DNA of 64,000 nucleotides from Cryptomeria japonica (GCF_030272615.1 NC_081412.1:696146083-696210082); one strand, 5' to 3'; positions 32,271-44,259 are shown, counted from the first letter of the stretch. A program made the numbers and translations. The notes: a model not told the origin generated them from the sequence alone.

Positions 32271-34920
32271 AACCCTATGAACAACATGCACCTTAAACAA
32301 TATTATATATAAGGGTTGGGTTAGTTTAGGTTTTACTTTTTGCATTGCTTATCATTTTCTTCAAAGAACTGCATCACATATAGTTTCTTTCCAAGCACAT
32401 CATATTCTCAATTTTCATAGCATAAATTTATGCATTTACATATAGCAGCATCAATAAAACAAGGCAACTGTCCAAGTTTATCATCCATTTGCATTCAAGA
32501 GAAACAAGGGTCATCTACTTTCTTAGATATTTAGACATGAAGTCTTTGAGGTCCTAAGGTCATTCATTTTCAACATTACCCTTTGACGACGCTTTACTTA
32601 TTTTTGTGCAGTGATTTCACTATTTGAGACTTGTTAACCTAAAATCTATTAATTGCTATATCTCAAACACATTAACAGAATTTCTAATTCATTTGAGACA
32701 CCTAGTTGACCATATGACTAGTGAAAAATCTAAAATTCTACTTCAGCGCTGCTATAATTGTCACACCCAAGTAGGTTTCATTACTTACAAGTCAAGGCAA
32801 GAAAATAAAGAAAAAGTGAGCTATGCTAAATATTCATCTCAAGGAAAAAGAGAAATGATATATATCTGAAATATAATGCATACAAAGTGCGACAAAAAAT
32901 CTTGACTATGGGAACATGTGAATAACTCCATCAGGGCTATGGATGCCTGTTGGAAATGGAGCAATATTTGAGAAATTATAGTCTATAACCTCGTTGGAGC
33001 TCTAAAAGCTTGATGGCAGCGAGGCTCTATTCAGGATGATTTTAAAGTTAGAATAATCCATGTAGCTATTCATATAGGATGCTAAGGATCTTTAGTGAAC
33101 ACAAGAGAAAGAATTAACTTATTTGCACACACATGGGCAAAAGAAGATAAAATTATCAAGAACCAATGGGGAAGTTTTTCGCGTCTCCATTTGCAAATCC
33201 TAGTCACTAAGTGTGTTAATTTGGATGTTCCAAGGGACCTTAAGGATTGAGTGACCACTTATCTATGAAATTTTTTGTACCTCCAATTCAATTGGTGTAT
33301 TACAGAATGCTAGACACACAAACTCATCCTTGTTCAAATAGGAACTGCATTTTTGTCATGCATCCTGCATTAGCATAACTCATATCAAAAATTCATTGTC
33401 TCCATGATGCAAAGGCCTACCCAAACTTGTAATAACAAGCCCAAACTAGGCTAGGCTAGTGACCCTTCAACTAATCACAAGGATCCTGCAAGGAAGGACT
33501 CTATACCTTGGATGAAACTACACACAGTTTCCCTAGTCTTAGGCCTATTCAAGATGAGTAAAAGGCTTCAACTCTTCAAACATACTTTACCAATGGTCCC
33601 TACTCCTTGGGATTTTGAATTTGGCCAACATATGTCATCTAAGACCTCTTCCAGGCACTAGTTTTGACCCTAGGCATCAAATCCTTATACCTTCTTTGTA
33701 AACCTACCCCTTAGGCTTGTAGCCCTATTTGATGATAGAATGGATCTTAACTCAAAAGTGTTCCACACACCCATACAAAAAAATTATCATTTCAGACACC
33801 CTTTTGGAAGTTATACTGATCCCCAAATTGGTTTGGGCTGATCTGCAAATATAAGGTCTGCTCCTTTTAGAGGTTAAGAGACCTAATAGCGGCAATCAAC
33901 CCTATTTTCCAAAGAAACTACCTCTACCAGTAGAACAAATGAAGAAAAACCTTAATAGGAATGTGGGGGGTAGTGATAAACTTCTAATTCTAGGGTTCCA
34001 TGCCTGGAATCCATCGCTAAGACAAATTATGATGATTGTCCAAAAACTTGTCCTAGGTAGTCACATAGAGATGCCTACCTAAATCTATTCTTTTCTCCAC
34101 ACAACAAAGTCTCTCCTGCAACAAAACATAAAAAAACTAAAATAGAAAGGTTTATCCTACATCCCTCCAAAGGAAGAGTCTTCTAATGGACTAGATTGCA
34201 AGATAAAGCCATTTTGATTCAAAACCCTCTCCAAACCCTCAATTTCTGGGTCACAGTCATCAAAATGAAGGGTTCTCTCTACTCTCAAATAATTAAGACC
34301 TTAGACCACCACCAAAAGAAAGATAATTCATCTCCCTATCTACTTCATGGATGGTGGGGTTCAAATCATTCCGTACAATTACATACAACACCTACAAACT
34401 GAGAATTTCTGGGAAAACTAAAGTATTTTGAGTATTATTGCTTCATAAACTCCAACTCCAACAATGACAACATTGGGAATCAATCCCACAAGGATTATAC
34501 AACTCTTCAATGGTTTCCCACTAAATTTGGAGTAGGTTGGAGCTGTTGAAAGGCTTCCCCAACTGAATTACAAAAAGTTGCACTTCTACACTCAAAAGTT
34601 GCATTTTTGCATTTTTGCAATTTTGCACAAAAAGGTTGGGATCCACACACATGAACCAACCAAACACACACAAAACATGTCTAAAACCTATCAAACATAA
34701 ATCTAAACCATCTACTACCCCTTTTTACCACATTGTCCCAAATGGATTCTCAAATTGCCTAATTGGTGACATGGGCTTACATGGTGGGGTTTATTTGCAT
34801 ACACGAAACACAAGACACTCTAACACATCCTAATGGTCATAGTCTTCATCCTCAGGGTCATGAATAACTTGTTGATGAGGTTCTCCTACACCACTCCACC
34901 ATATTATGCATCATCATGTT
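32271..34920. other. Noncoding, probably remains of LTR elements
   Basis: No ORF above 82 codons and none recognised. A stretch near 34560-34630 with AAAAGTTGCA and TTTTGCA repeats resembles the LTR of element A (near 7980), so part of this may be an old Ty3 LTR. The edges cannot be placed. Confidence 0.4.
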
Positions 34921-34925
34921 ATCAT

Positions 34926-35376
34926 TGTTGGTGTAAATAATTATTCATCATGGATATTATTACACTTTACTTAAGTTTATTTAGGAAATGCATTTCATAG
35001 TAGTTTGGGTATGAGACACTTGGGTGTTTGTGCCACATTGGGATAGTGTGTGTAGGAGAATTTCCACCTTTTATGGTGTTGATCTTGTTGTTACACTCCA
35101 CATTCAGTGGGTGATCCACCTCATGTGGACTATTATATTGTTTCTCCTACCTACCCACACCTATTTCCTACCTACCCTTGTTTCTTATTGATCCACATGT
35201 CATGTTTGTGTGCTCACATATCCATATAGCCTTGCCTATATAAGCAAGCTCATATTCATTGTAACTATTGAACAATTGATCATTCTCTATTGATGAGAAT
35301 ATAGTTTATTCTTGTCCTATATTGTGTCTCTATTTTGTACATTTCATTGAATTCTTGATCTTGGCAAAATCTCACA
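34926..35376 (+). repeat. Element E 5' LTR
   Basis: It runs TGTTGG to CTCACA. A TATA box (CTATATAAGC, about 35236-35245) is present in a suitable position. Confidence 0.96.
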
Positions 35377-35389
35377 TGGTATCAAAGCC
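35377..35389 (+). other. PBS of element E
   Basis: TGGTATCAAAGCC directly follows the LTR and differs by one base from the initiator tRNA-Met complement. Confidence 0.9.
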
Positions 35390-35689
35390 ATTAGAGCGTC
35401 ATTGATTCGTCTTGAAGAGGCATTATTGCGATGTCAAGTGGTAGATCTGAGGAGCATGATCTTTTGGAGGCATCCTAGACCAAATCTGACCCCGTCATTG
35501 CGTCTAGGTGGCCGTTTCCATGAATTTTGGTTATAAAGTCAGCCTATTTTGGTGAGAAATTTTTTTTCGCCAATTTTACTATTATTGTACGAATTTCGAA
35601 ATTTTTTTTATTTTCCAAAAAATTAAAAAAAATGTGAAAAAATAAAATAAAATTCGAAAAAGAAATTAAAAAATATAGTATTTTGGGGG

Positions 35690-36180
35690 GTTCGCAGACC
35701 CCCCGTTCTCTCTGTACCTACAGGTTGTGTGTGCAGGGTTGTCTCGTTGTCGTTGTACCACCTACTCCCGTTGTTCCCTGGACTTCTGGCGCTTATCCAG
35801 CTCGCAGCGACCTCCCCAGTGGCATCCTTACCTGCTGCCAACCCTACAGTCTTTCCCGGCAGCTCCTCCGGCACCGGTGGCTCCTCCATCACTAGCCCTC
35901 GGCGGCTCCTCTGACGTCTTCTAGCACCGGCACCAGCCACCGTTGTCGACCGTCAAACCCCATGCAACCTCCTTTCTTTGCCGCCATCGGCGGCTCCCTC
36001 AGCCCCACTGATGCCGTAGGTACCCAAAATCTAGCAGCCACCTTGCAGCTGGCACCTCCCGTCGGCCCTCCGGCAACCCTGCACCTTCCACCACGCGGTC
36101 TCTGGGACCCCGCCACATCACCGCCATGCAAAGCACATGCAAAACCTACCACATCACCTTCTAGCCACATTAGTAGCCCA
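35690..36180. other. GC-rich island in the leader of element E
   Basis: About 490 bp rich in CCGGCAG, GGCGGCTCC and CCACC phrases, in sharp contrast with the AT-rich DNA on both sides. Several overlapping ORFs on both strands are a side effect of the base composition. It may be a captured host fragment or a structured leader. I recognise no protein in any frame. Confidence 0.6.
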
Positions 36181-36989
36181 GTTGGCTACCAAATCACCCT
36201 ACCATGTCAGATTTCCATATTGCCACATCATATTTTTTCGGCCAACCAGATCACGCCACGTCAGCAATCCGTACTATACGGATGCCCAGTCAACAAGGAG
36301 GTGAATTTTTCATGATGGTCATATGGCCATCAAATTTAACCCTACAATTTACTGACATCATCATTTTTTTCAAAATTTTTGCAGGCCCCTCTCATTGAGC
36401 TTTTTGATTTTGTAGTTCAACTTCAAATGGCCATATCTTGCTCATTTGTGCTCCTTTTTTGGTGTAATTTTTTTTAAATGGGCTAGAATTTCATGTACTT
36501 TCACATGGTGGAATTATTTTCTGATTTTTATGGACATATTTTTCATAATTCTTAGTTTTTGGTGACTGAACTTGTCCAATCCCCATTTCTACAACTTCCA
36601 GGTCTCCATTCGGGCTCATACAAACTCCTTTTGAGTTGCCATTTTTTTTGAAAGTGCATTATTTTTTGTCTATTATCAGAATATGCTATCAGTTTACAAC
36701 AATTGTGGGTACAAATTGTACTTTCATCATATGGTCTTACTTGGCCAATTTGGCACTTGTATTGCATAGATCTATCTTTCTAGTCTTTTGCATTATAGTT
36801 CTCAGCCTATTGGGGCAGTTGTAAAACAAAATCATAAGTCCACCTTTCCATTGTTTGCAAGTGGCCTATTGTACATGCACTACATATAAAATGCCAAAAT
36901 CATCATTTTTGGGGGGGGTACTTGATTGATTGAATTTGGGGGGTATCTCTTGTGATTTTGTGCTCTTGTGTTCCTTCCTTTTTTCTGCT

Positions 36990-37402
36990 ATGGTTTCTTC
37001 TAAGTTTCCTCTCTTAACTCCTCATAATTATGCTACTTGGAAAATTGATGCATGGAGTAAACTTATGGAAAAATGACTCACTCATTACATTGATGGAACT
37101 ATTGTTGCTCCCGCTGATCCTAAGGTTGATCTAGTGGGTCACCTGGATTGGTTCACTAAAAATATCATGGCAATTGGTACCTTAAGAAAGTATGTATCAA
37201 AGGATCTCATTTTTCATATTGAGAAGTGTACTCTAATCAAGGATGCTTGGCAAAATTTTCAAGACTTTAATGGTCAAGTTGATGAGATTAGGGGATATCA
37301 AATTGATAGTGATCTCACCATGTTAGATCCCAAGAACTTTGATACTATACAAGATTATGTCACTAAGGCAAATGAGTTGCATATGATGAGAAGCCCCTGA
37401 AT
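36990..37402 (+). pseudogene. Element E gag fragment (copia type)
   Basis: From ATG 36990 the frame gives LTPHNYATWKIDAWSKL, the N-terminal signature of copia gags, then a TGA after KLMEK, then WFTKNIMAIGTLRKYV and LTMLDPKNFDTIQDYVTKANEL. The copia gag would normally continue into a zinc knuckle and protease. Instead it runs into the inverted segment at about 37380 and stops. Confidence 0.85.
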
Positions 37403-37530
37403 CTAGAAGCCATCTCTTTGAATCATGACTGATAGTAGAACATAGAGCTTTTCCTTTTCTTGTCCCAAAAGAGTGAGTCTTCCCACTTGTAGAAGCCATG
37501 AATGCTTGCCCTTTTCCTTTTGAATGTTCA
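37380..37530 (-). other. Internal inversion across the E protease active site
   Basis: The antisense strand here encodes GKGQAFMASTSGK and then RWLLDSGASHHM, the copia protease active site. The sense strand on the left ends in gag (TKANEL) and on the right continues FSTFEPCIMPQILMG and MDVIGKGSIDIGD, the usual sequence after HHM. So about 150 bp are flipped in place. Confidence 0.85.
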
Positions 37531-38721
37531 CAATCTATGTTCTCTACATTTGAGCCTTGCATCATGCCACAAATTTTGATGGGCATTCATACATACATGG
37601 ATGTGATTGGGAAAGGATCTATTGACATTGGGGATAACTCCTTCAATGATGTGTTGTGTATACCCCACTTGACAAACAATCTCCTTTCCATCTATCAAAT
37701 CACACATGGCACAACTAAGAGAGTTGTGGAGTTCACACCTAAGTTAGTTTTCATTAGAGACTTGGAGACTAGAGCTATCACTGCGATTGGGGTGGTTGAT
37801 CATGCATCTTGGTTATACTCCTTTTCAGATTTTGTTGATGATGATGATTTCACATTTGATGATTCTACACATGATGATCACACTTCTTGTGATGGTTCAA
37901 ATTTTGAGAACTTTAGGCACTTGAATATGGGGATTCTAACATGTGACCCCATTCTTGAGTCTTGTATTTCACCTCCTCATATTGATATCACATCACCTGT
38001 TGCACCTGATGATGCGGATAGTGTGATAGTTTTGCCTTCATGTGATTCAGTGCAGCAGGATATTCATTGTCTTCCAGCTTCAAATTCATGGGATGATTAC
38101 TTGACAGACATTGCAGGTTTGTTTGTGGAATCCTACATTGCAGATTTGGGAGACCTCATTGATGACATTCATCTTCTCTTTGATGAAGATGATCCTTCTT
38201 CGATTGTTGTGAGGGAACACTCCAACCCTCTTGTTCATTCTCTACATGATCATTCTTTCAAAGTTGACATGATTGTGGATACTTATGTACAGCAGTTGAA
38301 GGAGGTCTCTTTATGTTTAGAGGAGACATGTGAGTCTTTGGGACATGTTCTACATCCATATCCACTAGATCTTGGAGTGCCTTTTTCAGCAGTGTGGCAC
38401 AGTTTACCATCTTTGGAAGGGGTATCTTTCAGCATCGACATGGGGACACTTGAGCAATTTTCAAAGATTCCTTTCATCATGAGTTTTTTTCATACATCTT
38501 CCCTTCATGATTGGGGAGACTTAATGGATACACCTTTGGTTTTGTTTCTTTCTAAGGGGAGGAATGTTGTTCGACATTCATGGAGTAGTTTCTTCATACA
38601 TCAAGCTTCTATCATTGGTGTAGATTCCACATTAAGGGGGGGCTTCCTAGATTCTCTTCTTCTCTCATATGGGGGGGACTTTCTCCCCACATGGGGTTTT
38701 ATCCTTCACATACTTCTATGA
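37498..38721 (+). CDS. Element E protease-tail ORF with an unassigned acidic C-terminal region (407 codons)
   Basis: After a few codons derived from the inverted segment, residues about 12-110 match the copia protease C-terminal half (YMDVIGKGSIDIGD, CIPHLTNNLLSIYQITH, LVFIRDLETRAIT). From about 115 the protein becomes Asp-rich (DFVDDDDFTFDDSTHDDH), with a HLNMGIL segment faintly like the copia GAG-pre-integrase. The remaining 230 residues (including LFDEDDPSS, LEETCESLGHVLHPYP, FSKIPFIMSFFHT) match no integrase, RT or RNase H. The frame is open over 1.2 kb, longer than chance would usually allow in this AT-rich context. The ATG at 37498 may not be the native start, since native expression would come from upstream gag. 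Function unknown. Confidence 0.6.
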   Translation: MNACPFPFECSQSMFSTFEPCIMPQILMGIHTYMDVIGKGSIDIGDNSFNDVLCIPHLTNNLLSIYQITHGTTKRVVEFTPKLVFIRDLETRAITAIGVVDHASWLYSFSDFVDDDDFTFDDSTHDDHTSCDGSNFENFRHLNMGILTCDPILESCISPPHIDITSPVAPDDADSVIVLPSCDSVQQDIHCLPASNSWDDYLTDIAGLFVESYIADLGDLIDDIHLLFDEDDPSSIVVREHSNPLVHSLHDHSFKVDMIVDTYVQQLKEVSLCLEETCESLGHVLHPYPLDLGVPFSAVWHSLPSLEGVSFSIDMGTLEQFSKIPFIMSFFHTSSLHDWGDLMDTPLVLFLSKGRNVVRHSWSSFFIHQASIIGVDSTLRGGFLDSLLLSYGGDFLPTWGFILHILL

Positions 38722-38908
38722 GAGTTCTTTGTATCTAGTTTTCATCTCTCTTTTGGGGGAGGGTTTTTTTCCCATTGGGTTTTTCTCTCTTTCCCTGCTT
38801 TGTGAGAGATTTCATTGCATTGGTTTGCATGAATTTTCATTTGTACATGGGTACCTAACATGGCCTAGTAGCCGAGATGCATCTTGCATTGCTTAGTTTC
38901 ATTGTAAA

Positions 38909-38939
38909 CTTAAGTGCATTCCCCTAAGTTGCACTTAAG
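38909..38939 (+). other. Hairpin next to the E polypurine tract
   Basis: CTTAAGTGCA and TGCACTTAAG are perfect 10-bp inverted repeats around an 11-nt loop, ending one base pair into the GGGGGG tract. Confidence 0.85.
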
Positions 38940-38945
38940 GGGGGG
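38937..38945 (+). other. Polypurine tract of element E
   Basis: AAGGGGGG directly precedes the TGTTGG edge of the 3' LTR. Confidence 0.85.
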
Positions 38946-39396
38946 TGTTGGTGTAAATAATTATTCATCATGGATATTATTACACTTTACTTAAGTTTAC
39001 TTAGGAAATGCATTTCATAGTTGTTTGGGTATGAGACACTTAGGTGTTTGTGCCACATTGGGATAGTGTGTGTAGGAGAATTTCCACCTTTTATGGTGTT
39101 GATCTTGTTGTTACACTCCACATTCAATGGGTGATCCACCTCATGTGGACTATTATATTGTTTCTCCTACCTACCCACACCTATTTCCTACCTACCCTTG
39201 TTTCTTATTGAGCCACATGCCATGTTTGTGTGCTCACATATCCATATAGCCTTGCTTATATAAGCAGGCTCATATTCATTGTAACTATTGAACAATTGAT
39301 CATTTTCTATTGATGAGAATACAGTTTATTCTTGTCCTATATTATGTCTCTATTTTGTACATTTCATTGAGCTCTTGATCTTGGAAAAATCTCACA
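38946..39396 (+). repeat. Element E 3' LTR
   Basis: It has the same length as the 5' LTR and no indels between the two by eye. The TATA box reads TTATATAAGC here (39256). Confidence 0.96.
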
Positions 39397-39616
39397 ATCA
39401 TCATAGGTCTGCATACTTTGGGGCATAACTGAAGAAATTCTAATCCTCATAAAATGTCCTAAAAAAAGCCTTAAAATAAAAAACTGAAAATCAATGCAAG
39501 AAAGCATAGACCATCCATCAAATCAAATAAAAAATAGACAAACTCTCAAAGTCTACAATCAAATTGATTACTTGTCTTGTTAATCAATTTATCAATCAAA
39601 CTCTATCAAACATCAA

Positions 39617-40410
39617 CATGTCTTATACAGGGAAAGGTACACTCGAAACCAGATAGATCGGTCTTACATGGGGTATTCACTCTCTTAAACCAGATGTTCC
39701 TATCAATCATTAAATGATTAAAACAATGACATAGATCAATATGGCTGTTGGATTTTATCCAAGTTAGTGTTATCTTTATCAATTGATAACAGGTCATGTT
39801 TCATCAAATCCAAAACATTGAAAAGAAAAAAATACCAAAAATATCCATATAATGTCCTGACCAAATCCTAAAAATCATAAAAAAGTCCTGAAAAAATTCA
39901 AAAACAGTAAAAAATACAAAAACATTCAAATATGATCCTGAAAAAATACCAAAAACATTGAAAAAAAAATCAACCAAAAACATTCAAATATTGATCCACA
40001 TAATCCAAAAAAAATAAAAAATCAATTAATAAAAAATCAATAAAAAAAACTTGCAATAAAATGTCTTGCAAGAATCAAACACCCTAGTATATATCAAGCA
40101 TACACTTTGCATGAAGTTAACAAAGGATACAACTATCTAGTCAAACATCTGCAATCAACTGATCAAACTATCATATCAATCATATCAATATCCATATCAA
40201 GTGATCATTATCTTGTCTTAAACAGAAGAGGATACACTCGAAATTAGACAGGCCAGTCTTAAAAGGGGTCCACAACTTTATGAGATCAGACATTATCAAC
40301 TATCACATAAAGCAACTAAGAACGAAGGCACAAGGTCAAATATAGCTATTGAATTTTGTCTGGGTCAATATTTATCTTTTATCATTTGGCAACAGATTGC
40401 ATTCCTATGC
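39617..40410. repeat. Diverged repeat pair (about 39617-39800 and 40214-40410)
   Basis: Both copies share ACACTCGAAA, AGACAGGCCAGTCTTA/AGATAGATCGGTCTTA, a GGGGT(A/C) step, an ATCA-TATC block, ATAG-T-TTG-ATTTT and a closing TTATC-TTGG/TGATAACAG segment in the same order. They are separated by A-rich low-complexity DNA (39820-40080). Confidence 0.75.
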
Positions 40411-41133
40411 TACTCAAGGATGTCCATAAGTAACTAGAGGAGCCAAGATGGTCATGATCTTTTTCTTGGTTTGTTGTATGTGGTGTTGACCAATGAAGTT
40501 TTGGGGTAATAGTTATAGTGGGTGTCTATGTTGGTACGTTCATTTGGCAAATATCCTATGCAAAAGTCAAGGATAGTTATGCTTGTGACTGTCCCACATA
40601 CCTTGACCCCTAGCATTATTCCCAGAATGGAGAGTTTCACTCCTTGTCTATTACGTGTTTGTTTCTTTAATGAGATATCTTTACATCTCGGTTCCCTATA
40701 CCTTGATGTGCTAAGATTCATTGTTCAATAACAAGGCTCAGTGATGAATATATATTGCGTAATAAATAATGACATAGGTTCATGAATCAATCATTCTCAT
40801 TTCATCTCATTTGCTTATTGCTAGTTTGCTGATTCTTTTCTCGTCATCTCTTTCTAAATCATTTTCTATCATCTAACATTATTCTATTTCATCTAAAGGT
40901 TCATTCTCTCATATTATATCTCAATATCATTTTCACATCACCTATATCTATCTCTAATCAACTAACCGTTCTTCTATCTTTCATCTCACATTCTTTTTTT
41001 TTTGAGAGATCATTCATGTCTTTAATGCACAAACAATCTCTCGAGGGGGCATTACACCCTAAGTATTACTAGGGCATACTGGGGCAGAAGTTTTTTCGTT
41101 TTCTTTGAAACAACATCATTCTGACATTGTCTC
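40411..41133. other. Noncoding 3' region of element F
   Basis: No assignable gene. A 69-codon plus-strand ORF at 40522-40731 has no match I know. The CTCGAGGGGGCATTACACCC block near 41041 parallels the one in the 3' region of element D. Confidence 0.45.
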
Positions 41134-41146
41134 AAAGAGGGGCAAA
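41134..41146 (+). other. Polypurine tract of element F
   Basis: AAAGAGGGGCAAA directly precedes a TGTAGACACC edge, typical of Tat-like Ty3 elements. Confidence 0.75.
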
Positions 41147-41520
41147 TGTAGACACCTAAAAATGTCTCATTGATCATGTACTAATTATTCATCTAATTAG
41201 TTAAATAATTATTTAATTATTTAATTAAGTTAATTAATCTTATTCCTCTAATTTCATATTTCCTCGTCATCTTACTAATTATTTCAATTTTAATTCTATC
41301 ATCATTTAATCATTTTCTAATGTTTATTAAATATTTATTATTTAATTAATTATGATTATTAATCCCTCAATTTAAATAATCTTCATTATTTAAATAAATT
41401 CTTTTTCAATTTCTATCTCTATTCAATTAATCATTAAACCCTTTTTCTAAATATTAATTAAATATTTATTGTTTAATTAATTATGATTTTAATCATTTAA
41501 TTTGAATAATCTTTATTATT
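41147..41520 (+). repeat. Start of the F LTR, interrupted by the LINE
   Basis: The sequence begins TGTAGACACC and is extremely AT-rich. Inside, a roughly 130-bp unit with TTAAATATTTATT, TTTAATTAATTATGA and AATTT-AATAATCTT is duplicated (about 41318 and 41450). The rest of the LTR would lie beyond the LINE at 48532 onward, but I could not match it. Confidence 0.6.
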
Positions 41521-42689
41521 TTTTTTATTTTTTTTGATAGGTAATAGGCCAAGGGCCGAAAGAATTTTATTAATATAAAATATTTTACATCTCAGTTCGG
41601 TGTGGGCACTGGTAGGAAAGAACCAAGGCAAGAAAACCTCCAATCTAGCCCAAGGAAGATTGACTTCCTAGAAAAATATATAGAATCCTTTGATGGTATT
41701 TCTACCTTACATTGCTTGGCAATTTTGTCGTTGAAATAAAAATCGTAAAAAATTATACAAATGTTATGGAATTTTGAAAGTTTTTGAAGCATTATATTCG
41801 CTTTCTGATTTTGATCCTGGGGTGTGGCTTAAAAGATACACTCATTTCTTCTTGGTATCCTTGCCTTGCAAAATAGACCAACCACCCCAAAAACACAAAA
41901 CCATGCACTCAAAAATCTGCAATACATCTTAAATTACCATGTCAACAAATGTTAGTCTGAGATCAAGCAACACTTTGGTGAATAAAGGAAATTGGACCGC
42001 CTTAGTATAGGGGATGATATATTGATAATTAGAAAATGCTCCAATCAAGCATTTTAATTCTAGAGTTTATCCCAGGACATTTATTAGGAGAATTATAAAA
42101 TTTAGAATGTGATCCAAAGACCACTCGTCCACAAAATGACAGATATAGAGCATATAACTACATATGAATATAATCCTTGTATTTCATCTATCATAGGTAA
42201 CCCCATCTATACAATTCTTAGTTTTAAACCAGCGAAATATCATTTCTACATTTAACAACAGTTTGACTATTAAGAAAACATTAATATAGCTTGGAAACCA
42301 TAGTCGTCTATACTACCTAATTAGAATTGAAATTAAAGCGAACACAACCAAAAATAAGATCCGAACGAAGCATATTTTTCCCATATTAATCAGTGGACCC
42401 GAACATACCGAAAATCCCATACTAAGTCTCGATAACAGACACTAATAGATTAGAAAGACCTCTGTAACAACTATACTATAACCTAGACCACACTAAAGTA
42501 AAGAGTAATATAGCATAATAACAAAAGGGTGGTAGAATCCGAATGTCACCAGATCAAACAAAATTCTGGCATAATGAGGATGATGATCAAAACCCCCTCT
42601 TAGTTTAAAAAGGTTAATAAAACTAAAGGTTATAATTCTGGATAAAATTTGAATTCGAAGGATACATCAGTGGATAATGATAAGTTTAG

Positions 42690-43494
42690 GGATGGTGGCC
42701 TGGCATAATGTTGATGAAGGAATAGCCATCTGCACCTTTATTTGCTAGATGATCCACTCTGGAGTTGCCTTCTCTATAAATATGGTTAAAGGTGATTTCA
42801 TCCAAGGATTGAATATCAATCATGATGTTTGAAAGGGTAGCATTAGTTTCCAATTAGGCATATTTCCTTTTCTGAGGGCATTAATAATGATAGTCAAGTC
42901 CCCTTCTATGTTGATCTTTCCTATTTTCAGGATTTTGCATAATTTTATACCTTCATGTAGGGCTCTTAGTTAAGCTTCATTGTTGGAGCTTATACCCATT
43001 GGTGAGGATGGGGTTGCAATTTCCTCCCCTTTCGAATTGTTTATACAACATCCAATTCCTGAAATACCAAGATTTCCTCTGGAAGCCCCATCAAAGTTGA
43101 GCTTAATCCAACCATCTTTAGGGAGGGTCCACTTGAACTCTTTACGTTTTTGTTGGTTGATGGATGACCCATCTCCAACGTATGGGGGAATTTTCAGACC
43201 AATCCATTTTAGTCTCATTTTTTCATACCATTCAGTCATTTCCAAATTTTTATGACCCTTCATAGAGTGACAGTTGATTAATTCAATTATGACTGCCTCA
43301 ACCTTATTTTTTAGTTGAGGCCAGTCCATCTTGTAATCTTTAAAGATACTCTTGTTCCTTTCTTTCCAGATCTCCCAAATCAATAATGAGGGAGCTATAA
43401 CCCATAAACCCTCATATATATAGCTTTTGTTTTTGGTTGGCCATGCTTGGAACATGGCTAGGATTGAATTTGGGATGGGGGCGTACCAATTCAT
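42690..43494 (-). pseudogene. LINE RNase H (RVT_3 type)
   Basis: The open part (42970-43494) has LIWEIWKERNKSIF, the usual lead-in, and then WIKLNFDGASRGNLGISGIGC, where Asp of NFDGA is catalytic. The following NNEA segment is cut by a stop, but the frame continues with LRALHEGIKL and INIEGDL, as in RNase H domains of plant LINEs. It would remove RNA from the cDNA hybrid. Confidence 0.88.
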
Positions 43495-43499
43495 CTACT

Positions 43500-44259
43500 T
43501 TTTAAGCCAACCCCAACAATTGTGGAAGTAGTCACAAGTCAGCAATAGATGGTTGGTGGTTTCCTCCATCTTCTCACAGAGAGAGCATCTACTTGGTCCC
43601 TCGAAACCCATTCTTCTGAATGTGGAAGTTGTCAAGATTTTGTCTTGTAGTGCCAGCCAAGCAAATAACCCAGCTTTGGGAAGACATCTTTTATCCCATC
43701 ATAGTTTTAGTGGGATGTTTGTATCTTTGATTTGACCTTTTCTAATGAGTTCATTGTAGCCTTCTTTTGTGCTATATTTACCGTTCTTAGATCCGTCCCA
43801 TGCTAATCCATCCTCCTTTTGACTAAAGGAGATTTTTCTTGAAGCCAATGTCACTTCCAATACTTTTAACTCATTAGGTGGGGGATCTAAGTTTCCTAAG
43901 GATTTCCACTTCTAGCTTTTAATGCCATCAATAGATATTTCCTCTATATAGTCTGAAACCTTATCTCCCCACTGTCTCTCTAGGATTGTTTTGGCAGTAT
44001 TGAATTTATGTTCTCTAATGATTGTAGGGTAGCCTCCCCAAGAATCCTTCCAAGATAATTCTTTCTCTCCATTCCCTAGATTCCATGTAAGCTTATTTGA
44101 TATGATTTCCTTACAGTCCATCATGAAATTCCAAATTCTTGAACCCTTAGGGGGGGAAGAAATTCTAAAGATGCTGATTGGATCAAAATTTTGGAGGTAT
44201 TTGTTATAAAGTAATTTAGCCCACTTTAAATGGGGATTATTATACGTTCTCCAAACCAA
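43500..44259 (-). pseudogene. LINE ORF2 thumb and zf-RVT region
   Basis: The ORF at 43912-44259 has the post-RT segment (KGSRIWNFMMDCKEII, WNLGNGEKELSWKDSW). In another frame at about 43500-43697 lies the zinc-binding zf-RVT block: KAGLFAWLALQDKI, then C-S-L-C and HLLLTCDYFHNCW. One stop separates it from RNase H. This domain is standard between RT and RNase H in plant non-LTR elements. Confidence 0.85.

Larger units (their letters stand above)
34926..39396 (+). mobile_element. Element E: non-autonomous Ty1/copia element
   Basis: Two 451-bp LTRs (34926-35376 and 38946-39396), a perfect ATCAT target duplication (34921-34925 and 39397-39401), a PBS and a polypurine tract define a complete element of about 4.5 kb. 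The interior has a copia gag fragment, an inverted protease segment and a 407-codon ORF, but no integrase, RT or RNase H. I count about 14 differences between the LTRs, roughly 3 percent. Confidence 0.95.

Noticed and set aside
32624-32869. 81-codon ORF with a CYNCHTQVGF segment
   Set aside because: It looks faintly like the start of a zinc knuckle but lacks the last ligands and has no flanking gag sequence.
35623-36315. Overlapping ORFs on both strands of the GC-rich island in element E
   Set aside because: Pro/Ala/Gly/Arg-rich products in several frames at once are expected from composition. None has a recognisable domain.
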